The position numbers and the translations under genes were made by a program. 64,000 nucleotides of DNA from JABMOV01 sp964654545 (GTDB lineage: Bacteria > Fidelibacterota > Marinisomatia > Marinisomatales > JABMOV01): the NCBI GenBank assembly GCA_964654545.1, contig CAZZIU010000012.1, positions 20,645-84,644 on the forward strand. Direction: 5' to 3'. The notes beneath the pieces were generated by a model. The model had not been told where the DNA came from. It searched no databases and saw nothing but the letters and a program-made list of their open reading frames with translations. Positions within the stretch are counted from its first letter, which is position 1. The number at the start of each line of letters is the position of its first letter. This document shows positions 34,950 to 43,606 of the stretch, piece after piece.

Positions 34950-34980
34950 AAAAAGAATAGTTTCCGGGAGGCCTATTCTC
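34950..34980 (-). terminator. Possible intrinsic terminator of the ntrX-ntrY-side operon
   Basis: AGAATAG (34954-34960) pairs with CTATTCT (34973-34979) around a 12-base loop. Read on the minus strand, the stem is followed by TTTTTATC. The right arm overlaps the stop codon of the 2TM gene (34973). It lies between convergent genes, with no T-run on the plus side. Confidence 0.5.
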
Positions 34981-35269
34981 CGTCCAACGGTTTAAATTTT
35001 TTATTCATGTATTCTTTGATTTTCCGTTCTTCCCAGTCCCCAATGAAAAGTGTATTCAAAATGTAGACAAACAAAGCATGGATCGCCAAAACCAAAGCCC
35101 ATCCCAGAAACACCAAGCCATAAAGAATCCAATCATTTCCCGTGATTAGATTGAATAGAAAGAAAAAGACGGCTAAAATTGCATATGTAATCAGATGCCG
35201 ATAAAAATTCATCAAGTCCTGCACTCTCCGGCGCGCTCTCCGATAAATTAATCGTTCACGTTTACCCAT
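34973..35269 (-). CDS. 2TM domain protein
   Basis: This 98-residue protein has a basic amphipathic N-terminus (GKRERLIYRRARRRVQDLMN), then two hydrophobic helices (ITYAILAVFFFLFNLITGND and WILYGLVFLGWALVLAIHAL), and a charged C-terminal tail (WEERKIKEYMNKKF). This is the layout of the 2TM domain (PF13239), which is found alone or fused to LytTR or kinase sensors. It ends the DUF4390-NtrY-NtrX unit, only 8 bases after the regulator, suggesting a signalling accessory role. This is inferred from context. Confidence 0.75.
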   Translation of the reverse strand: MGKRERLIYRRARRRVQDLMNFYRHLITYAILAVFFFLFNLITGNDWILYGLVFLGWALVLAIHALFVYILNTLFIGDWEERKIKEYMNKKFKPLDGE

Positions 35270-35277
35270 GGGTCCTC

Positions 35278-36630
35278 CTAATCATGTTTTTCAATATTCA
35301 ATTCTTTTATCTTTCGTGACAAATTGGGTTGATGCATTCCCAACTTATCAGCAACAACACTTATATTCCAATTATGCCGTTTTAGTTGTTCGGAAATATA
35401 ATACGATTCGAATTCGAGTTTGGCATCCTTGAGTGATTTTGATTTCAAAAATGCAAAAGATTGCTCCCCTTTTCCCTGGATTAAATGAGGCAGTAAATCG
35501 CTTTCTGTTATCGTGTCTCCTATTGTAAGGATGCATAAACGCTCTATCAGGTTTTTTAATTCCCGTACATTTCCCGGGAATTCATAGGATACTAATGTTG
35601 CTTGCGCTTTAGGATCAAAAGATTTATTTGTTAATTTTAATTCCTGTATAAAGAAATGCAAAAAGTGCTTGGCAAGAATTGCAATATCACCTGTCCGCTC
35701 CCGCAATGGTGGCAGTGTGATTGGAATAACATTCAGGCGAAAAAATAAATCTTCCCGAAAATGTCCCTGCTTGATCATGTCTTCCAGATTTTTGTGTGTA
35801 GCTGCAAGTATTCTGGTATCAATTTCCAAAGTGTTGTGTCCACCCACGCGCTCAAACGTTCCTTCTTGGATGACACGTAGAACTTTGGCTTGCGCTGATA
35901 AACTCATATCGCCGATTTCATCCAGAAAAAGTGTACCGCCATGAGCCAATTCCAGTTTTCCAATTTTGCGGTCGTCGGCACCGGTAAAAGCGCCTTTCTC
36001 ATGCCCAAACAATTCACTTTCGACCAACTCATTAGGAATAGCAGCGGAATTAAACCGAATGAAGGGGGCTCCTGACCGCTGGCTTTGTTTGTGAATAGCA
36101 TAGGCGACCAATTCCTTGCCGGTTCCACTTTCACCGCGTATCAACACCTTTGAATCTGTCGGTGCAACTCGCGAAATAATGCTTTTTATTTGATCTACTT
36201 CGGGTGAATCACCGATGAGGCGGTATTTATCTGATAATTCTTCAAATCCCTGTTCGGCGCAAATTTTAAGGCAGCGCTTTTCATCAATATTACGTGCGGC
36301 AGTTAAAATTTTCTCCATGGAAAGGGGTTTTTCCAGAAAATCATAAGCGCCGAGCTTGACGGCCTCAACGGCTGTCTCAATTCCTGAATGACCGGAAATC
36401 ATGAGAACATCCACGCCCAAATTCAATGCATTGATTTTTTTGAACATGTCAATACCAGACATGTTGGGGAGCTTTACATCTAATATGGCCAGGTCAATTT
36501 TTTCATCTTTGAGAACTCTAAGTCCCGCTTCTCCAGATTCAGCAAGAAAAATTGAATAACCTTCATCCTCAAGGATATCCCTGAGCGTCAGGCGTATATT
36601 GCGCTCATCATCAACGACGAGAATATTCAT
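35278..36630 (-). CDS. NtrC/NtrX-type sigma-54-dependent response regulator
   Basis: The 450-residue protein has a receiver domain (MNILVVDDERNIRLTLRDIL, phospho-Asp in LAILDVKLPNMSG), an AAA+ domain (Walker A IRGESGTGKELVAYAIHKQS, the sigma-54 contact loop ESELFGHEKGAFTGADDRKI, Walker B GGTLFLDEIGDMS) and a Fis-type HTH (WNISVVADKLGMHQPNLSRK). It is therefore an enhancer-binding activator of sigma-54 RNA polymerase. The kinase upstream overlaps it by ATGA. A near-consensus sigma-54 promoter 3 kb away (39791) with upstream dyads is the obvious candidate target, an inference. Confidence 0.95.
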   Translation of the reverse strand: MNILVVDDERNIRLTLRDILEDEGYSIFLAESGEAGLRVLKDEKIDLAILDVKLPNMSGIDMFKKINALNLGVDVLMISGHSGIETAVEAVKLGAYDFLEKPLSMEKILTAARNIDEKRCLKICAEQGFEELSDKYRLIGDSPEVDQIKSIISRVAPTDSKVLIRGESGTGKELVAYAIHKQSQRSGAPFIRFNSAAIPNELVESELFGHEKGAFTGADDRKIGKLELAHGGTLFLDEIGDMSLSAQAKVLRVIQEGTFERVGGHNTLEIDTRILAATHKNLEDMIKQGHFREDLFFRLNVIPITLPPLRERTGDIAILAKHFLHFFIQELKLTNKSFDPKAQATLVSYEFPGNVRELKNLIERLCILTIGDTITESDLLPHLIQGKGEQSFAFLKSKSLKDAKLEFESYYISEQLKRHNWNISVVADKLGMHQPNLSRKIKELNIEKHD

Positions 36631-37817
36631 GGACCCCCATCTTGTATCAGGGGAAAAGTTAGGGTAAAAGTAGTGCCCTTGCCCACAGTACTTTCAACCT
36701 CAATGGTTCCATCGTGGTTTTCTACAATACGCTTTACGATGGCAAGACCCAATCCGGTTCCCTTTTCCCGCCGGGTAAAATATGGTTCAAAAATTTTACC
36801 AACATTTTTTTCTGGAATCCCTTTTCCATTATCTGCAAAAATTAGGCGCCAATTGTTGGCAATAGCACAGGAAATATTAATGGTTGTTGATCCAGCCTGT
36901 ATTGCATTTTGTATAAGATTCACAAACACTTGTTTTAATTGCATGCGATCACCATAAAATTCGGGCGCATCTGAATTTTTGTGAAGGTTAATCTCTGCTT
37001 GTGTGACGTAGGGTTCAATAATATCCTCCATTTGCTCGGCCAGATTAAAGCGGCGTAGGCTGGCTTTTGGCAAGCGCGCAAATTGGGAAAATTCAGATGC
37101 CAGTTCCTGAAGATTATTGATTTCTTCATGCAACACTTCAGATACACGGGAAAAAATGGCTGCAAAATCAGGTGATTGATTTTTGTATTTCCTCTCCAAA
37201 CGCTCTAAGGACAAGCGCATAGGTGTGAGAGGGTTTTTTATTTCATGTGCCAGTACACGGGCCATTTCACGCCATGCTGATTCTTTCTCTGCTTGTATAA
37301 GTTTTCGGCGATTATCATCCAATTCCCGAGTCATACGGTTAAAGGAAACAATTAAATCATTCAAGGGAGAAAATCGACTTTCCTGAACCTGAATTGACCA
37401 GTTTCCGCCTGAAAGTTCATCTGTAGCAGATTGCAATCTCATTAAGGGACGTGTAACCAGATTGAAGCTGAAAAGAAAGAGGATGAGAACGGCAATGGAA
37501 AGAAAAGCAAAAATGAAGGCACTGTAAAGCCGCAATTCATCCCGAAACAAGGTTCGAAATAAATCCGACTGTTTTTCGGTAGACAACAATGCTTCCACGT
37601 CATTTCGGAAGTCGTTCTTGGATTGTTCACTCAAATTATCAGAATATTTTTGGTAGAGCTCAGTAATACGGTCATCCATGTGCAAATCGGTAACTTGTTT
37701 GGAATAGTTGGAAAAACTATCCAGAAAATAATTTCTATAAAAAAGAACCGAATTGATGAGAAAAAACAAGACAAGTAAAATTATTTGAATCCTAAATGAA
37801 GGTAATGGTATTCTCAT
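36627..37817 (-). CDS. NtrY-like membrane histidine kinase
   Basis: The 396-residue sensor kinase has a first transmembrane helix (RIQIILLVLFFLINSVLFY), a short extracytoplasmic sensor of about 70 residues, a second helix (LYSAFIFAFLSIAVLILFLF), a HAMP domain (TRPLMRLQSATDELSGGNWS), the H-box EMARVLAHEIKNPLTPMRLS and the ATPase domain with N-box VFVNLIQNAIQAG, LIFADNGKGIPEKNVGKIFE and GTGLGLAIVKRIVENHDG. The NPLTPMRLS form of the H-box is typical of NtrY. The PAS domain of classical NtrY is absent. It is coupled to both neighbours by ATGA overlaps. Confidence 0.93.
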   Translation of the reverse strand: MRIPLPSFRIQIILLVLFFLINSVLFYRNYFLDSFSNYSKQVTDLHMDDRITELYQKYSDNLSEQSKNDFRNDVEALLSTEKQSDLFRTLFRDELRLYSAFIFAFLSIAVLILFLFSFNLVTRPLMRLQSATDELSGGNWSIQVQESRFSPLNDLIVSFNRMTRELDDNRRKLIQAEKESAWREMARVLAHEIKNPLTPMRLSLERLERKYKNQSPDFAAIFSRVSEVLHEEINNLQELASEFSQFARLPKASLRRFNLAEQMEDIIEPYVTQAEINLHKNSDAPEFYGDRMQLKQVFVNLIQNAIQAGSTTINISCAIANNWRLIFADNGKGIPEKNVGKIFEPYFTRREKGTGLGLAIVKRIVENHDGTIEVESTVGKGTTFTLTFPLIQDGGP

Positions 37818-38398
37818 AGATTCAACGCATCGAGGGTGAATGGACGTGAAATTATTTCTGGCCGGATACTATTCCAGTAAAACATAAGGTTTAACGGTTC
37901 TTCCATACCTTCGAGTTTGATTCGATCTAACCATGCTGAAATTTTAACCAGATATATTTTTTCCCCATCCAGATATTCCAAAGATAAAACGGGAACATCC
38001 GGTAAGCTTGCTAACAAAAATTTAGCGCGACGGATCTGAAGATTAGATGTCAATGTTTCTTGGTGAGATCGGTATACTTCATAAATATTATCTAGATGCG
38101 AATAGCTGATGGCATTAAACAGTTCTTTGCTTTGGACAATGGAATTATCAGCCGCATCAATAATATCTATTCGATAGTGAAAATATATTCGTTTTCCAGA
38201 GCTGAAAAGACGGTCAAAGTCGTCGGTAAAGCAATTTTCCAGATAGGTGGTAACAAGCACTTGTTTTCCATCGGAATGGACATCAACACCGCCGAAATTA
38301 GCATGAACACCATCGATGGTAGAATAAAACATGGATCCCACCGTAATAACACCAGTGACAATTTGTTTAAATATTCCTGAGAGTAATGAGGGTTCCAT
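37814..38398 (-). CDS. DUF4390-like envelope protein
   Basis: This 194-residue protein resembles DUF4390 proteins, which often sit beside ntrY/ntrX. It has a weak hydrophobic N-terminus, beta-rich body with KQVLVTTYLENCFTDDFDRL, the repeated theme GKRIYFHYRIDIIDAADNSI and SQELFNAISYSHLDNIYEVY-like segment, and the ending WLDRIKLEGMEEPLNLMFYW. The likely place is the cell envelope, and the ATGA overlap with the kinase suggests it feeds or modulates NtrY sensing. Function unproven. Confidence 0.65.
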   Translation of the reverse strand: MEPSLLSGIFKQIVTGVITVGSMFYSTIDGVHANFGGVDVHSDGKQVLVTTYLENCFTDDFDRLFSSGKRIYFHYRIDIIDAADNSIVQSKELFNAISYSHLDNIYEVYRSHQETLTSNLQIRRAKFLLASLPDVPVLSLEYLDGEKIYLVKISAWLDRIKLEGMEEPLNLMFYWNSIRPEIISRPFTLDALNL

Positions 38399-38453
38399 GT
38401 CTTTCTGATTTTAGTGAGTTGTAGGTTAAAATTACAGGAAATACTTTGAGTCA

Positions 38454-38493
38454 TAAAGAAAGCGGTCAGTAGCAAGGAGGCTCCACTGACCGC
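38454..38493 (-). terminator. Intrinsic terminator after the PDZ protein gene
   Basis: GCGGTCAGT (38462-38470) and ACTGACCGC (38485-38493) form a 9-base-pair GC-rich stem, with inner AGC/GCT pairing possible. On the minus strand it is followed by TTTCTTTAT. It separates the PDZ gene (stop at 38511) from the DUF4390-ntrY-ntrX unit, so the two are probably distinct transcripts. Confidence 0.75.
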
Positions 38494-38510
38494 AAGCGGT
38501 TAATCTGAGC

Positions 38511-39728
38511 TTAGAAACCGAACCAAATGCCAAGATTGTAGGAGAGAGCATCCTTGAGGCTTGGAGATTTACCTTTAACAGTAAAGTCGAATTCAGTATC
38601 GGTCCAATTGTCATTAGGTGAAATCATTCCCAGATAACCAACACTTCCATGTAATGCAACCCAATTCTGGATTCTAACCATCATCCCGAGGGATGGTTGC
38701 ACTACTAAGAAATCTTTTTTGTATTTAACGAGGTTAGAGTTCATGTCTTCAATTTGGTTGTCCCATAAATATTCACCATCGGTTTGTCCAACGGTGACAA
38801 TCATGCTTCCACCACCAACCAGGGTTGTGAAATCCAAAACAAGACGCTTGGTGAATAGTGCATATTTTTTGGATATAGTAACACCACCATAGCCCAATTC
38901 TACTTTTGCATTTCGATAGCCAGTAAGGGCATTTGTTGCACTATCTCTTGTCGCGATCTGCTGGGTATGTTTAAATCCACTACCGGCTCCACCAATGAAC
39001 CAATGATTACCAATTGTTCCCATTCCAAATCCACCAAAAGCAAGCATTTCATTTTTTCCAATAGGATCAAATCCGTTGGTTGTTAAGAACGCATTTAGAT
39101 TGGTATTATCAAGATCGATGACAGTAGCCATTGGGCCACCACCGCCATAACCAACACTGAGGCCCATGTGTTTTTTCATCTTCATTTTCTCTTTATCTGA
39201 AAGAGGGGCACCGTATTCATCGAATTCAGGAGATTGTTGGGCAAAAGAAAGAGTTGTAAATATTTCTTTTTCGTTACGGAATATTTTTACCTGGACAGAA
39301 TCACCGTAGTCTTTGCTATCACGGAGGTTTATTAAATGTTCCTCAAACCGCACCTTTTCACCATCAAATTCCATGACGATATCATTCTTGATAAATCCGG
39401 CGCGATCTGCATTCCCACCACTTACAACACCTGTTACCAGGACACCGTAGTTATAGGGATAGTGTCTTTCATACACTTCTTCAAAATCCAAATCTTCCAG
39501 ATACAATCCAAGTTTTGGTGAACCGTTTTTATAGTCATGACCAAAATCAATCCGCACATCGCCAATGTCATTGAGTTCCATTTCAACTTCTTGTAATGCT
39601 TCTTCGATTTCTTTTTGGACCTCTTCCGTTTCCTCGTCAAGGTCAATTTGTGCGAACAATCCGCTTCCAGCTGTTAACCATACCAGTAAGGCAATCGTGG
39701 TAGTCCAGTGTAGTGTAGTATTCTTCAT
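38511..39728 (-). CDS. Secreted PDZ-domain protein with beta-rich C-terminal domain
   Basis: The roughly 405-residue protein has a signal peptide (HWTTTIALLVWLTAGSGLFA), an acidic helical stretch (EETEEVQKEIEEALQEVEME), one PDZ domain near residues 65-150 (GVLVTGVVSGGNADRAGFIK, then NDIVMEFDGEKV) and a C-terminal half rich in beta strands with Gly/aromatic alternation (LAFGGFGMGTIGNHWFIGGA, LGYGGVTISKKYALFTKRLV), ending LSYNLGIWFGF like an outer-membrane barrel. The frame has ATGs at 39746 and 39743, but GAAGGAG sits 7 bases before the ATG at 39728, so that is the start. A sigma-54 promoter lies about 63 bases upstream. No protease domain is present. Confidence 0.75.
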   Translation of the reverse strand: MKNTTLHWTTTIALLVWLTAGSGLFAQIDLDEETEEVQKEIEEALQEVEMELNDIGDVRIDFGHDYKNGSPKLGLYLEDLDFEEVYERHYPYNYGVLVTGVVSGGNADRAGFIKNDIVMEFDGEKVRFEEHLINLRDSKDYGDSVQVKIFRNEKEIFTTLSFAQQSPEFDEYGAPLSDKEKMKMKKHMGLSVGYGGGGPMATVIDLDNTNLNAFLTTNGFDPIGKNEMLAFGGFGMGTIGNHWFIGGAGSGFKHTQQIATRDSATNALTGYRNAKVELGYGGVTISKKYALFTKRLVLDFTTLVGGGSMIVTVGQTDGEYLWDNQIEDMNSNLVKYKKDFLVVQPSLGMMVRIQNWVALHGSVGYLGMISPNDNWTDTEFDFTVKGKSPSLKDALSYNLGIWFGF

Positions 39729-39790
39729 TTTTAACTCCTTCATCAATTTTCAATTTTTATACATATTTTTGGTGTGCTTGCTTACTTGAA

Positions 39791-39807
39791 GGCAAGAGCC
39801 ATGCCAA
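39791..39807 (-). promoter_or_regulatory. Sigma-54 (-24/-12) promoter of the PDZ protein gene
   Basis: On the minus strand the sequence is TTGGCATGGCTCTTGCC. It matches the consensus TTGGCACG-N4-TTGCW with two mismatches and keeps the invariant GG and GC exactly 10 bases apart. The start site would be near 39780, giving a leader of about 50 bases before the Shine-Dalgarno and ATG at 39728. Confidence 0.8.
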
Positions 39808-39838
39808 AATAATTAAAAATATTGTAACCATAGCAATG

Positions 39839-39891
39839 TTAGTATATAGAGGTTATTGTACGAATCGGTATGTGCGGAAAATATATACTAA
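39839..39891. repeat. Inverted 9-mers upstream of the sigma-54 promoter
   Basis: TTAGTATAT (39839-39847) and ATATACTAA (39883-39891) are perfect complements, 44 bases apart centre to centre, lying 30-85 bases upstream of the -24 element. They could be activator half-sites. Confidence 0.35.
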
Positions 39892-39902
39892 TTATGAGAT
39901 TT

Positions 39903-39917
39903 ATATCATAATGATAT
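39903..39917. promoter_or_regulatory. Palindrome, possible enhancer site for the sigma-54 promoter
   Basis: ATATCAT-A-ATGATAT is a 15-base dyad with 7-base arms about 100 bases upstream of the -24 element, a usual distance for NtrC-type enhancers. It overlaps the last codons of the neighbouring ORF (stop at 39906-39908). Confidence 0.35.
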
Positions 39918-40829
39918 GATGAGTTTGTTCTCTTTGAAAACTTTATCGTTTAGCACATCGTCTGTATAACCCATCATGACACCATGACCATTTATTGTAA
40001 GGACATGGTCTTTGTATAATACGTTCATTAGGTGGATAGGTTTTTCTCCTGCTAATAGAATGCCACCGGCCTCTGGTAAGACAAAACAGTCATTTGATTT
40101 GAAAGTATTTTTCCATTGGCTGGTAAGGATGTAAGTAGAGTCTTCATCCTTGTCTGCATAGCCAATTGTAAGCGTCGGGGAATCGGGGGAGAAAACGGAA
40201 CCGGTGAAAAATGGAATCAAGGCTTCGCAAATGAGCCAGGTCAATGTTCCCGGTAAAAGGCGTGTATAATAAGTCATATGATCATGAATATTTAACCCCC
40301 GGGATACTCCATTTGCGTTAACAAGACATTGATAATGACTCAACCTGATTTGGCACCCAGGTAATGCGACCAGGCATGCTTCATCCATTAGCGAAGCTCT
40401 AAATGTTGGATTATATTTTTCGGGAAATGCAATTAAAAGCGTCTCAAATTCTAGCTCATTGGCATTCAGGCTCATTTTAATGTTATCCGGAATAAGCCGG
40501 TTTGAATCATTCCCTTCACAAAGGACAACAGATGCGCCTAAATACCATGTGGCATATACTAAAATGCGGAAATCGCGGGTGGGAAAATTTTCAAAATATA
40601 TTCGGTCAAAAGGTTTGATTTCAAGACTTTTCAACCAGTGGGCAGCCTGTTGTACTTTTGTATAAAACATTCCATTTGTTAATCCAGTTTCCGGAAAAAG
40701 TTGTCGCTTAGAAAACTTTATCGTTTCTCCTTCAACAAGAGCCGGGAGATTGGGATAGGGCACCATATGTTCGATAGGCTCAACATTCCCATAGCATTGA
40801 GCACTGTAAATCCGATCAGCCAGAGACAT
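39906..40829 (-). CDS. Degenerate adenylate-forming (ANL) enzyme N-domain
   Basis: The 307-residue protein aligns by eye with the N-terminal domain of acyl-CoA synthetase-like adenylate-forming enzymes: FYTKVQQAAHWLKSLEIKPF, then DRIYFENFPTRDFRILVYAT and WYLGASVVL match the usual opening; LSHYQCLVNANGVSRGLNI matches the segment after the P-loop; PEAGGILLAG and HGVMMGYTDD recall the A5 and A6 motifs. The ATP-binding P-loop (TSGTTGxPK) is missing, replaced by ALPGCQIR, and the chain stops just before the hinge TGD, so the C-domain is absent. It is the last gene of the tyrosine operon, 1 base after the flavin reductase. It is intact as an ORF, so it may have a non-catalytic role. Confidence 0.65.
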   Translation of the reverse strand: MSLADRIYSAQCYGNVEPIEHMVPYPNLPALVEGETIKFSKRQLFPETGLTNGMFYTKVQQAAHWLKSLEIKPFDRIYFENFPTRDFRILVYATWYLGASVVLCEGNDSNRLIPDNIKMSLNANELEFETLLIAFPEKYNPTFRASLMDEACLVALPGCQIRLSHYQCLVNANGVSRGLNIHDHMTYYTRLLPGTLTWLICEALIPFFTGSVFSPDSPTLTIGYADKDEDSTYILTSQWKNTFKSNDCFVLPEAGGILLAGEKPIHLMNVLYKDHVLTINGHGVMMGYTDDVLNDKVFKENKLIISL

Positions 40830-40830
40830 A

Positions 40831-41447
40831 CTATTCCGGATTTATTTTTCTAATAATTGAAAAGGTGTCATTTATACGACAGTAAGCATTCCCGGCAAGA
40901 CGTCCCACAGGCTGGAGCTTATCGAGAAGAATTCTGCCATCATTGTATACATCATCGGCGACATGGAATAAAACAATGGTACCCAATACTAAAAATCCGC
41001 TACCAGCCGACCCATCACCAATTTCAATAATTTGATTTAATGTGCATTCAAAACTGACCCTGGCCTCTTTTACAAGCGGTGCAGACACAATTTTAGCTGG
41101 CTTTTGGGTGAGTCCGGATATTGAGAACTCATCCACATCAGGATTAAAATCTGTCGCTGTTTTAACCATTTTTTCCACAAAGGATTCACTGGGAATATTT
41201 ACCACAAATTCTTTTTGCTCCCGGATGTTGATCAGCGTGTCCTTTGGCTGGGCATCGAGGGCTCTTCGGACAGGTGCAAATGCAATTGTCGGAGGATTTG
41301 AGCACACGCCGTTGAAAAAAGAGAATGGTGCCAAATTGGGAATACCCGCTGAAGAAACCGTGGAGACAAACGCAATTGGACGAGGGACGATTGAGCCGAT
41401 GAGAAGTTTATAATTTTCTCTAAATGTTTGTTCTCCTGGATCAATAA

Positions 41448-41451
<4 letters not shown>
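40831..41451 (-). CDS. Flavin reductase-like FMN-binding protein
   Basis: This 206-residue protein belongs to the DIM6/NTAB split-barrel flavin reductase group. Typical segments are YKLLIGSIVPRPIAFVSTVS, AGIPNLAPFSFFNGVCSNPP, KDTLINIREQKEFVVNIPSE and FECTLNQIIEIGDG. The frame starts at 41463, but the ATG at 41451 gives an ATGA overlap with the homogentisate dioxygenase gene and is preferred. Such proteins often accompany aromatic catabolic genes, where they supply reduced flavin or act as esterase-like isomerases; here no flavin-dependent monooxygenase is nearby, so its reaction is unknown. Confidence 0.8.
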
Positions 41452-42599
<1,148 letters not shown>

Positions 42600-42607
42600 A
42601 TTGTTTC

Positions 42608-43597
42608 CTATTGTGAACTAATCGTGTTTTCCAGTTTTCCCAATTGCTCAATTTCACAGACAATTTTGTCGTCAGGCTTTAACCATCCGCCTACATTCTC
42701 TGGACGCAATTCAAGTATACAGCCAGTACCAACGGTTCCAGAGCCGAAAATATCTCCCGGTTTTAATTCTGCATTTTGACTGGCATATTCAATCATTTTT
42801 GCAAAAGAAAAATACATGTCTGTTGTGTTGCCGTCAGAGAGCTTTTTGTCATTCACGTGACAGGTCATGCGCATATTCATTTTATTCTCGGACCGCATCT
42901 GGGTTAAATCATCCGGGGTTACCATATAGGGTCCAAGGGATGTGGCAAAATCTTTTCCCTTGGCCGGACCAAGGTTTAATGTCATTTCTTTCCGTTGGAA
43001 ATCGCGAGCGGACCAATCATTCATAATTGTGTATCCTGCAATATAGTAATCCGCATCAGCATGGGGAATATTCTTACCGCCGATTGCAATAATAACTGCA
43101 ATTTCCAATTCGAAATCCAATTCCTGAGTCCCAGACGGATACGGGATAATTGCCCGGTTGCCAAAAAGTGCATTTGGATTTGAGAAATAAAATACAGGCA
43201 GGTCATACCAGGCAGGATCCATTTCCAGACCGCGCTGCTGCCGAGCCGACTTGACATGCTGTTCAAATGTATAAAAATCTCGAACGGTTGATGGATTTGG
43301 AATTGGCGCATGGAAGATAATATCTGATTCTAATAATGCGATCGGTCGATCATTCGCAGTGTAGGAGGACAGGTTATCCGATGGCACCAGCTCTGATAGC
43401 TCCTGCAGTTTGCGGAAATGATGATGCCATTGCTCCAGAGCTCTTTTCAGTGAGGTTGGAATATCTAGAAACTGGTCTTTATTCTGCGATTGTTTTGCCC
43501 AAATAGCTGATCGCAATACATCGACGATATACGGTCCTTTTTTAAAACCAAACCGTGGTGGATCGGAGTCAAATTGTGAATAGGTGACAAATTTCAT
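42608..43597 (-). CDS. Fumarylacetoacetate hydrolase family protein
   Basis: The 329-residue protein has an N-terminal domain and the FAH catalytic domain: YFSNPNALFGNRAIIPYPSG, metal ligands in TQELDFELEIAVIIAIGGKN, YTIMNDWSARDFQRKEMTLN, GPAKGKDFATSLGPYM and FGSGTVGTGCILEL. In this operon it most likely cleaves fumarylacetoacetate to fumarate and acetoacetate, the last tyrosine-degradation step. Related FAH-family enzymes act on other 2-oxo acids, but position between hppD and hmgA favours this role. Confidence 0.88.
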   Translation of the reverse strand: MKFVTYSQFDSDPPRFGFKKGPYIVDVLRSAIWAKQSQNKDQFLDIPTSLKRALEQWHHHFRKLQELSELVPSDNLSSYTANDRPIALLESDIIFHAPIPNPSTVRDFYTFEQHVKSARQQRGLEMDPAWYDLPVFYFSNPNALFGNRAIIPYPSGTQELDFELEIAVIIAIGGKNIPHADADYYIAGYTIMNDWSARDFQRKEMTLNLGPAKGKDFATSLGPYMVTPDDLTQMRSENKMNMRMTCHVNDKKLSDGNTTDMYFSFAKMIEYASQNAELKPGDIFGSGTVGTGCILELRPENVGGWLKPDDKIVCEIEQLGKLENTISSQ

Positions 43598-43606
43598 CAG
43601 CAGGAT

